Source: JBIOJB01 sp044450465 (GTDB taxonomy: Bacteria > Chloroflexota > Dormibacteria > Dormibacterales > Dormibacteraceae). From it: a DNA stretch of 7,630 bases. The DNA is taken from NCBI GenBank assembly GCA_044450465.1, contig JBIOJB010000125.1, forward strand, positions 1-7,630. Direction: 5' to 3'. The notes beneath the pieces are model-generated. The model was not told where the DNA came from, did no database searches, and saw only the letters and a list, made by a program, of their open reading frames with translations. The position numbers and the translations under genes are program-made. Positions 1 to 5,024 of this stretch are shown here, one piece after another; the first letter of the stretch is position 1; the number at the start of each line of letters is the position of its first letter.

Positions 1-182
1 AGCGTCTCCTCGTCCTGGCATGCGGTCATCGAGAGCAGCTCGTTGTCGGCGGTCGCGACCACGTGGTAGCTCAGGAATCCCGGCTCGTCGCGCAGGTGGT
101 CGGCCCAGCCTTCGTCGACCATGGTCACCACCTCATCGCGCTGGGCGGGATCGACCCGATATCTCCGGATGCTCATGAACAT
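1..182 (-). CDS. ABM-like small protein (dimeric alpha/beta barrel), 3' end cut by window edge
   Basis: Sixty codons are visible before the window ends, so the C-terminus and stop are missing. The protein begins MFMSIRRYRVDPAQRDEVV, continues with a WADHLRDEPGFLSYHVV segment and then a strand with NELLSMTACQDEE. A short strand, a helix, then a 'pGF.sY.v' strand is the layout of antibiotic-biosynthesis-monooxygenase-type (ABM) barrels, which are small cytoplasmic proteins, some of them oxygenases or haem-degrading enzymes. Three in-frame ATGs exist, at 188, 182 and 176. I chose 182 because AGGAGG lies 7 bases upstream of it. The gene follows the MFS exporter on the same strand after a 73-base gap, and that exporter itself ends in a similar fold, so the two may be related in function. 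The catalytic role is unknown. The family call is from pattern only and could be another member of the same fold. Confidence 0.7.
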   Translation of the reverse strand, partial: MFMSIRRYRVDPAQRDEVVTMVDEGWADHLRDEPGFLSYHVVATADNELLSMTACQDEET

Positions 183-189
183 TCGCATT

Positions 190-195
190 CCTCCT
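190..195 (-). promoter_or_regulatory. Ribosome binding site of the ABM-like gene
   Basis: A perfect AGGAGG on the minus strand ends 7 bases before the ATG at 182. It decides between three clustered in-frame ATGs: the one at 188 is only 1 base away and the one at 176 is 13 bases away. It is the strongest Shine-Dalgarno in the left block, which suggests that this downstream gene is translated well independently of the exporter. Confidence 0.75.
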
Positions 196-255
196 GATGT
201 AAGCCTCGTGCTCCTGAAACACTGGAAGTCTGCGCCAAGTCCGAAATGCGCTGCG

Positions 256-1857
256 TCAGAGGTCTATGTCGGGAAGCTCGACCGCGATCAGGTGCGAGGT
301 TTCCTCTGGCGCCGCGGTGAAAGCTTCGGCCTGTTCCTCGTACTGCTGATCGGTTCGCGTGAGACGCTCGCTGTGCTGTCGCAGGTGTTCCTCCCACGAC
401 GGCACCACGTAAAGCTCGACGAAGTGCCTAGGCTCCGCCCCGTCCCGGAACAGGCCCCATTGAGTCGCGCCGGTTCGCAATCGCGAGAGCCGGACATTGG
501 CCATCGCCCGCAGGAATGCCCGTTCCCTGTCCGGCTCGACGGTGTACACGGTGTTGACCACCACAGGACCGTCCTGCGGATCGGTGGCGACCGCCAGGCT
601 TGGCTCACGCCAGTACTCGACGGAAGTGCGATCCATCCCCCTCGTGTCGATGATCGGCCAGATCCGCATGGTCGCGACCCCCGCCAGCATCGCGGCCGCC
701 GCGATGAGAAAGGTCGGCACGATTCCAAGCGGCGCGGCGACGAATCCCCACACCAGGGCGCCGAATCCCTGCGCCCCGAACAGCACCATCTGATAGATGG
801 AGAGACCTCGGCCGCGCACCCACGCGGGAAGGAAGAGCTGAAGCTCCGCGTTGATTGTCGAAAGGAACGCGATCCAGGCCACGCCGGCCGGCACGAGCGC
901 GATAAGGATCGCAACAGGGCTGGCAATGAGGACGACGACCGCGAGAACAGCCGCGTAAACGATCCCGCTCGCGGCAAGCAAGGCGTTGATCGAAAACCTG
1001 GCGCGGACCCGGGGAAGGACCACAGCGCCGGCAATGGCGCCCGCTCCCAACACGCCGAGGAGCAGGCCGTACCCGTCGGCTCCGAGACCAAGGCGTTGGA
1101 TCGCGACGAGCGGCAGCAGCGACCAGAGCGCGCTGGCCGGCACGAGAAATAGTGCCGAGCGCCACAGGATGCGTCGCACCACCGGCGCGTAGCGGATGTA
1201 GCGACCGCCCGCCCGCACGGCCGAGACGAAGCCTTCGGCAATTCTTGGTGTCGAGCCAGATGGGGGGCGCCAGGTCACGAGCACTGCGAGGAACACGAGG
1301 TACATCACCGCGTTGAGGGCGAACACAGCACCCACGCCCGCGCGAGCGATCACCACGCCGGCAATCGCCGGCCCCGCAGCCCGGGCCAGGTTGATGCTGA
1401 TGGAGGAAAGAGCGGAAGCCGATTGCAGCTGGCTGCGGGGCACGAGTTCCGGAACCAGCGACTGATAGGCGGGCACCATCAGCACCGAGCTGCACCCGAT
1501 TAGAAACGTAAACGTGAGCAAGAGGGCCGCCGGCATCTGGCCCGCGAAGGTCAGGGCGGCCAGCGCCACGCCCGCCACGACCAGGAACGCCTGGACCGCC
1601 ATCATCAGGCGGCGGCGGTCGAACGTGTCGGCGAGCACGCCACCGACGATTCCGAAGAGCATGTCGGGCAGGTAATCGGCGGTCTGAACGAGGGCCACCA
1701 GGATCGATGCGTGAGGCTGGTTGACGAGCAGCCATTGGGCACCCACGGTCTGCATCCACGTGGCGACGTTGCTGACCAGGACTGCGAGCCAGAACGCGCG
1801 GAAGACCCCGTTGCGAAGGGGGGCCCAGGTCGAAACGGTCGTGCTCGAAACACTCAT
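256..1857 (-). CDS. MFS_3-family (EntS-like) exporter with C-terminal ABM-like domain
   Basis: A 533-residue integral membrane protein, probably a proton-driven drug/metabolite exporter. The N-terminus (residues 11-43) carries the family signature: WAPLRNGVFRAFW, then SNVATWMQTVGAQWLL. The loop after the second helix has the MFS motif-A remnant DTFDRRR (residues 77-83). Hydrophobic segments alternate with short loops up to about residue 400, consistent with 12 helices. From about 430 to 525 a soluble tail (VVVNTVYTV, ATQWGLFRDG, FVELYVVPSWEEHLRQH) resembles an ABM-like barrel. A tail like this is usual in the MFS_3 family that includes the enterobactin exporter EntS-type proteins, and the total length fits. 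The start has no clear Shine-Dalgarno; it lies 17 bases after the DUF2087 stop, so translation may depend on the upstream gene. Substrate unknown. The neighbouring methyltransferase could modify the exported compound, but that is inference. Confidence 0.9.
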   Translation of the reverse strand: MSVSSTTVSTWAPLRNGVFRAFWLAVLVSNVATWMQTVGAQWLLVNQPHASILVALVQTADYLPDMLFGIVGGVLADTFDRRRLMMAVQAFLVVAGVALAALTFAGQMPAALLLTFTFLIGCSSVLMVPAYQSLVPELVPRSQLQSASALSSISINLARAAGPAIAGVVIARAGVGAVFALNAVMYLVFLAVLVTWRPPSGSTPRIAEGFVSAVRAGGRYIRYAPVVRRILWRSALFLVPASALWSLLPLVAIQRLGLGADGYGLLLGVLGAGAIAGAVVLPRVRARFSINALLAASGIVYAAVLAVVVLIASPVAILIALVPAGVAWIAFLSTINAELQLFLPAWVRGRGLSIYQMVLFGAQGFGALVWGFVAAPLGIVPTFLIAAAAMLAGVATMRIWPIIDTRGMDRTSVEYWREPSLAVATDPQDGPVVVNTVYTVEPDRERAFLRAMANVRLSRLRTGATQWGLFRDGAEPRHFVELYVVPSWEEHLRQHSERLTRTDQQYEEQAEAFTAAPEETSHLIAVELPDIDL

Positions 1858-1874
1858 CGGAGGCCGTGTTGAGC

Positions 1875-2219
1875 TTAAAGCCCTTCGGTTGTAGAGCCTT
1901 CGCCCGCGGGCCAGGACCGCGGATCGTGCCCAACGTTGGGCCCAGTTCCGGTTCGCCAGTAAATTCCGCGCTGCCGTTGCATCAATTCCTCGTCGACGAG
2001 GTAGCGACGCAGCGTTGCAAAATCTGGGTGTCGCCGAGAGATGGTCCGATTGACCTCAGCTTCTGTGTAGCGGCGCCCTGGCTGAAACTCTTCGACAAGC
2101 CAGCGCAAGATTGGCAGACGCTTTTTGCGCTGCGCCGGAATGCTGACGAGGTGATCGCCGGCGTCAATGAAGTTCTCGCGTACACGAGCGTCGCGATCCG
2201 GGTCAGGTGTTTGCGACAA
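1875..2219 (-). CDS. DUF2087 domain protein (TTG start)
   Basis: A 114-residue, basic, probably cytoplasmic protein. Residues about 32-89 match the DUF2087 pattern as I know it: KKRLPILRWLVEEFQPGRRYTEAEVN, then HPDFATLRRYLVDEELMQR, closing with GIYWR. The domain reads as a winged-helix-like fold and is often found alone or fused to HTH regulators, so a role as a small regulator or nucleic-acid binder is possible but unproven. The start is TTG at 2219, 17 bases inside the 3' end of the methyltransferase gene. An in-frame stop lies a little upstream, and the next in-frame Met is within the domain (residue 80), so TTG is the only sensible start. Residues 90-114 are a low-complexity Gly/Pro/Ser tail. 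It is tightly packed between methyltransferase and exporter, which indicates co-transcription. It may set expression of this operon. Confidence 0.85.
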   Translation of the reverse strand: MSQTPDPDRDARVRENFIDAGDHLVSIPAQRKKRLPILRWLVEEFQPGRRYTEAEVNRTISRRHPDFATLRRYLVDEELMQRQRGIYWRTGTGPNVGHDPRSWPAGEGSTTEGL

Positions 2220-2961
2220 AGCAGCCGGCCACCAGCGGAACCCTTAAGCAGCGTTCGGCTCGGATGATCTCTTCGATGCGCGGTCGCATCGCGGCCTCGA
2301 GCTCGGGATCGTCGCGCATAGAGCGCCAGTAACGAAGGGCGGGCTCGGCCTCGGGGAACCGAAAGGCGCTGTCGAAGATCTCGACACGAACGTCGGGAAA
2401 CACGGCTCGAACGCATTCGACGTCTTCGAGCCGGAAAGGCGAGGTGCGCGGGAACGTGTCGGTTCGTCCCAGGTCCGACGCCGCGAGCCGCGCGACCTCG
2501 TACATGCGCTCATTGTTGCGCGCGCCGTTGGTGGCGATCACCACGCGGCCGCCCGGCCGCACAATCCGCCGGAGCTCTCGCATCGCCAGCCCCTGATCTG
2601 GGACGTGGTACAGGACGTGATTGCACGCGGCGCGCTCGCAGCACGCATCGCGGATCGGCAGGGCCTGCGCATCGCCGACAAGTGAGAGGCAGCCGGCAGC
2701 AGCTTCTCGTGCCATTCCGATCGAACGGTCGAAGCCGATGACGCTCGCGCCACGCTTTTTGAAGAGCGCGTGGTAGATCCCCCGACCGCCGCCCACGTCC
2801 ACGACCGTCATCCCGGGACGGATGTCGAGATGGTTGGTGACCCACTCGAGAAAGCTGACTGGGTTGTCGGTGTACCTTCGGTGCGTTTCCTGCCGGATCC
2901 GGAGCCGCTGCGAGTCTGAGTACTGCTCGGCGAGCCGCTCAGGGCTGGTGTAGCGGTCCAT
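2203..2961 (-). CDS. Class I SAM-dependent methyltransferase
   Basis: A 252-residue soluble enzyme of the UbiE/Methyltransf_11 type that transfers methyl from S-adenosylmethionine to an unknown acceptor. SAM-binding motif I is VVDVGGGRG (residues 53-61). The acidic end of strand 2 is GFDRS (D78). GDAQALPI (96-103) is the adenine-side motif, HVLYHV (115-120) is motif-IV-like, and LRRIVRPGGRVVIATN (130-145) is the usual strand-5 region. The N-terminal YTSPERLAEQYSDSQRL helix and the C-terminal helices probably form the substrate lid. The ATG at 2961 has no good Shine-Dalgarno. It lies 33 bases after the stop of the preceding small gene, so read-through from the SHOCT gene is possible, as is its own promoter. 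The 3' end overlaps the DUF2087 gene by 17 bases. Length is normal and motifs are intact, so it should be active. The substrate (a small molecule is more likely than DNA) cannot be inferred. Confidence 0.9.
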   Translation of the reverse strand: MDRYTSPERLAEQYSDSQRLRIRQETHRRYTDNPVSFLEWVTNHLDIRPGMTVVDVGGGRGIYHALFKKRGASVIGFDRSIGMAREAAAGCLSLVGDAQALPIRDACCERAACNHVLYHVPDQGLAMRELRRIVRPGGRVVIATNGARNNERMYEVARLAASDLGRTDTFPRTSPFRLEDVECVRAVFPDVRVEIFDSAFRFPEAEPALRYWRSMRDDPELEAAMRPRIEEIIRAERCLRVPLVAGCFVANT

Positions 2962-2994
2962 TCGCTCGAGTTTGAGACAACTGAGCCGGCGAGG

Positions 2995-3210
2995 CTACAT
3001 GCCTTCGATTCCACCAGGTCGCGCGCCTGGCGCATTTCCCGGTCGAAGGAATCCAGGGCCGATCCGGCCATGCCCGCGCTGCTGCGGCTGGGTCGTGGGC
3101 GGGTGTGCGGTCGGTGCGGTGCCGAATGCGACGATGGCTGTGCCGGCGCCCAGGGCGGCGCCTGCGACCAGCAGTACCCCAGCGATAATGCCGAGGGTTC
3201 GCTGTCTCAC
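2995..3210 (-). CDS. Small signal-bearing Pro/Gly-rich protein
   Basis: A 71-residue protein that I do not recognise as a family. Residues about 6-29 (LGIIAGVLLVAGAALGAGTAIVAF) are a hydrophobic helix after a basic MRQRT start, so it is secreted or anchored by its N-terminus. The rest is short and disordered in character: a HPPTTQPQQRGHGR stretch followed by Gly/Pro/Arg-rich sequence ending GGIEGM. No lipobox cysteine is present. The start is GTG at 3210, and its GTGA overlaps the TGA of the SHOCT gene, with AGGGAG 11 bases upstream, so it is translationally coupled to that gene. Coupling of a SHOCT membrane protein and a tiny signal-bearing protein suggests a small envelope pair. The hydrophobic helix, coupling and GC-rich codon use support a real gene, but no homologue is recalled. 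Confidence 0.7.
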   Translation of the reverse strand: MRQRTLGIIAGVLLVAGAALGAGTAIVAFGTAPTAHPPTTQPQQRGHGRIGPGFLRPGNAPGARPGGIEGM

Positions 3211-3488
3211 GTGTTGGGAGTCTCCCTCAGCAGCTCTCGTGCCTTCTGGAAGTCTTCGGCGGTGATCTCCCCGGCGGCAAAGCGCCGCGAGAGGATGTCG
3301 AGAGGAGCCTCAGGGGTCGCGACGGCCGCACCGGTGAAGCGCTGGCGTCCTGAGGTGGTTCCCGCCAGCGCCCTGATCATCCAGACGACTGCGAGGACGA
3401 GGCCTGCCAGGAACAGCAATCCCGCGAGTCCACCGAGGAGGCCGAACGGAAAGAAACCCATCGGACCTTCATAGCCATAGCCGTGCAT
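3207..3488 (-). CDS. SHOCT domain membrane protein
   Basis: About 93 residues from the ATG at 3488 (MHGYGYEGPMGFF). Residues about 12-40 form one transmembrane helix (PFGLLGGLAGLLFLAGLVL then AVVWMIR). A polar linker follows, then a C-terminal SHOCT domain at about 61-87: PLDILSRRFAAGEITAEDF, with the typical 'L..R.A.GEI..eEf...k..L' pattern. SHOCT segments are short helical hairpins found at the ends of many bacterial membrane proteins and probably mediate oligomerisation. The frame is open to a GTG at 3509, but nothing resembling a Shine-Dalgarno precedes that codon. GGGAGG at 3502-3507 instead points to the ATG at 3488 or the adjacent TTG at 3491. This is the first gene of the minus-strand directon. 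It diverges from the SIMPL gene across about 150 bases and is coupled to the next small gene by a GTGA overlap. Confidence 0.82.
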   Translation of the reverse strand: MHGYGYEGPMGFFPFGLLGGLAGLLFLAGLVLAVVWMIRALAGTTSGRQRFTGAAVATPEAPLDILSRRFAAGEITAEDFQKARELLRETPNT

Positions 3489-3501
3489 CAAGTGGAGAGG
3501 A

Positions 3502-3507
3502 CCTCCC
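3502..3507 (-). promoter_or_regulatory. Candidate ribosome binding site of the SHOCT gene
   Basis: GGGAGG on the minus strand lies 10 bases from a TTG at 3491 and 13 bases from the ATG at 3488. It is within the longest open frame, so it argues that the upstream GTG at 3509 is not the start. The spacing is slightly long for the ATG, so TTG initiation, giving one extra residue, is also possible. Confidence 0.5.
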
Positions 3508-3509
3508 AC

Positions 3510-3657
3510 ACACGCGAGCAGCCGACGAAAGAAGTCATGAATCCAGAGTGGATCCCGTGCCTTGGGTTGGACTCAGATTTCGCTGTGAGTTTTTGGGCAG
3601 CCGGCTCGTTACCTGCGAGCGAATCTCGTCGTTGGCGTGACAAGGAGATTGCCAAAC
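3510..3657. promoter_or_regulatory. Divergent intergenic region between SHOCT and SIMPL genes
   Basis: About 150 bases separate the two outward-facing genes, so promoters for both the leftward directon and the SIMPL gene should lie here. I could not fit a convincing -35/-10 pair in either direction. A TTGGAC at 3567-3572 on the plus strand has no good -10 at 17 bases. The only clear element is the Shine-Dalgarno of the SIMPL gene. A small inverted repeat (CGAG, 5-base loop, CTCG) near 3617-3629 is too short to interpret. Confidence 0.4.
3642..3647 (+). promoter_or_regulatory. Ribosome binding site of the SIMPL gene
   Basis: AAGGAG ends 10 bases before the ATG at 3658. It lies inside the longer open frame that begins with GTG at 3637, so that GTG is too close to be a start and the ATG is preferred. 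Confidence 0.75.
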
Positions 3658-4398
3658 ATGACGTCATCGGTTCGAGTTGCTTGCGTCCTGGTCGCCGGCG
3701 CTTTGCTCGCGGCCCTGGTGGTTGTCGTGGCCGCCGGCCGTCCGCCGGTGTTCATCACATCGCCTGCTGCATCGTCCACGACCTCATCGATCGAATCGGG
3801 CGTGTTCACAAGCGGCGATGCAAGCGTTTCGAAGACGCCCGACACCGCATTTCTTTACGCCGGCGTTGAGTCGCAGCAGGCTACTGCGTCCGCCGCGCAA
3901 AGCGACCTGGCCTCCAAGGCTGCCAAGCTGATCGCGCGGGTCAAGGCGCTCGGAGTCGCAGACAAGGACCTCAACACCTCGGGCTACGCCGTTGGTCCGA
4001 CCTATGCGCCAAACGGCCAGATCGTCAACGGCTACCGAGCCTCCGAACAGCTCCAGATCACCTGGCACGACGTCAGCTCCGTGGGCAAGGCGCTCGATGC
4101 CATCGTCCAGGAAGGCGGGGCGACGAACGTCGGGGCGAGCTTCGGCCTGGCCGATCCGAAAGCAGCGCAGGCACAGGCGCGGAACCTTGCCATCGCGGAC
4201 GCGCGCTCGCGCGCCCAGGCGATGGCCTCGGCGGCCGGCGTCAGGCTCGGAGCGGTGATCCGAGTCAGCGACCTGACCTCTTCGGGCTTGCCCTCCGCCC
4301 GCTTCGACGTGGGTGCGGCGGCACCTGCCGCAACTCAGCTGCCGGTTGGGCAGCTCACCGTCGCGGTCACCGTCGAGGTGGACTTTGCGATCGCCTAG
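3658..4398 (+). CDS. SIMPL (DUF541) domain protein, secreted or membrane-anchored
   Basis: 246 residues from the ATG chosen on its Shine-Dalgarno. Residues about 5-26 (VRVACVLVAGALLAALVVVV and on) form a signal peptide or N-terminal anchor. A Ser/Thr-rich linker follows, and the SIMPL domain fills about 48-245. Recognisable parts are GDASVSKTPDTAFLYAGVES at the start, LNTSGYAVGPTY (105-116), the YRASEQLQI strand, VQEGGATNVGASFGLADP, and the helix ARNLAIADARSRAQAMASAA followed by GVRLGAVIRVSD. This is the usual order for the family (E. coli YggE and the mammalian protein that gave SIMPL its name). Bacterial members are periplasmic or exported, some are linked to oxidative stress, and the biochemical activity is not settled. 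It stands alone on the plus strand, so any link to neighbours is not shown. Its TAG shares a CTAG palindrome with the stop of the convergent gene. Confidence 0.92.
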   Translation: MTSSVRVACVLVAGALLAALVVVVAAGRPPVFITSPAASSTTSSIESGVFTSGDASVSKTPDTAFLYAGVESQQATASAAQSDLASKAAKLIARVKALGVADKDLNTSGYAVGPTYAPNGQIVNGYRASEQLQITWHDVSSVGKALDAIVQEGGATNVGASFGLADPKAAQAQARNLAIADARSRAQAMASAAGVRLGAVIRVSDLTSSGLPSARFDVGAAAPAATQLPVGQLTVAVTVEVDFAIA

Positions 4399-5024
4399 AG
4401 AGCGGTGAACAGCGTGATGAACCCGCTCGCGATGAGAACGAGGCTCCAGCCGAGGTCGAGGTTGAACCAGCCGCGGCGCAGGATTCCGAGGCCCACCTTT
4501 TCATAGACGGCGACGGAGACAATCCCCATCACCAGCAGCATCGCCGCGACGTGCAGCGACGCGGCGGCCACCGCCTGGAGCGAGAGCTCGCGCAGGCTGT
4601 GAAAAGCGGCGTAGACGGGCAGCCCGAGCAGCACCGGCGCCAGCATCAACCCGGCCCCGTGCGCGGTCGACATCAGGAACGACCAGCCGGCGAGGCCGAC
4701 AAACCCGATGCGCATTCCAAATCCGCCCAGGTGTGTGCGCGGCTTCGCCAGCTTGAAGACGCCGAAGCTGACCAGCACCAGGGCGGCGATCAGCCGGATG
4801 AGAAACGGCGGCAGGAACTGCTCTGTTAGGGAGACGGCGATCACCACGATGACGATCGAGGCCTCGTGTCCGATGGCGATGGGAAGCAAAGAGCTGAGCA
4901 CGGCTTTCCGGCTTTGCTCCTGCATGCCGCGCGCGACGGCAAAAAGCCAACCCATCCCCGGGTTCACGCCGTGGTAGGCCCCGAGCAGCACGAGCGCTGC
5001 CCAGGGCCACCAGCTGTTGCTCAT
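4395..5024 (-). CDS. Polytopic membrane protein with conserved-looking histidine motifs, coupled to SBP56
   Basis: 209 residues with about six hydrophobic segments: roughly 8-30, 42-65, 72-92, 105-135, 150-173 and 190-207. I do not recognise the family with certainty. Several histidines sit in or next to membrane segments: GAYHGVNPGMGW (H18), IGHEAS (H53), STAHGAGLMLAP (H122) and SLHVAAML (H158). The His-Gly followed by small or Pro-rich residues recalls the metal-transporter-like NicO/RcnA, HupE and TauE/DsbD-type families, but none is a firm match. The ATG at 5024 overlaps the TGA of the SBP56 gene (ATGA) and has no Shine-Dalgarno, so its translation is coupled to SBP56. This tight pairing suggests a shared task. 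Because the characterised bacterial SBP56 enzyme is copper-dependent methanethiol oxidase, metal supply or sulfur-compound transport are reasonable guesses, not demonstrated. The frame also stays open far upstream through SBP56, but the earlier part is not coding. Confidence 0.85.
   Translation of the reverse strand: MSNSWWPWAALVLLGAYHGVNPGMGWLFAVARGMQEQSRKAVLSSLLPIAIGHEASIVIVVIAVSLTEQFLPPFLIRLIAALVLVSFGVFKLAKPRTHLGGFGMRIGFVGLAGWSFLMSTAHGAGLMLAPVLLGLPVYAAFHSLRELSLQAVAAASLHVAAMLLVMGIVSVAVYEKVGLGILRRGWFNLDLGWSLVLIASGFITLFTAL

Noticed and set aside
121..1152. A 343-codon plus-strand open frame opposite the exporter gene
   Set aside because: It is rich in Arg, His, Asp and Gly with no domain-like pattern, and lies antisense to the well-recognised MFS_3 gene. 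Long antisense frames are expected in GC-rich DNA.
605..1933. A 442-codon minus-strand frame overlapping the exporter gene
   Set aside because: It is the +1-shifted reading of the exporter with Arg/Gly/Pro-rich composition and no hydrophobic helices; the MFS frame is clearly the coding one.
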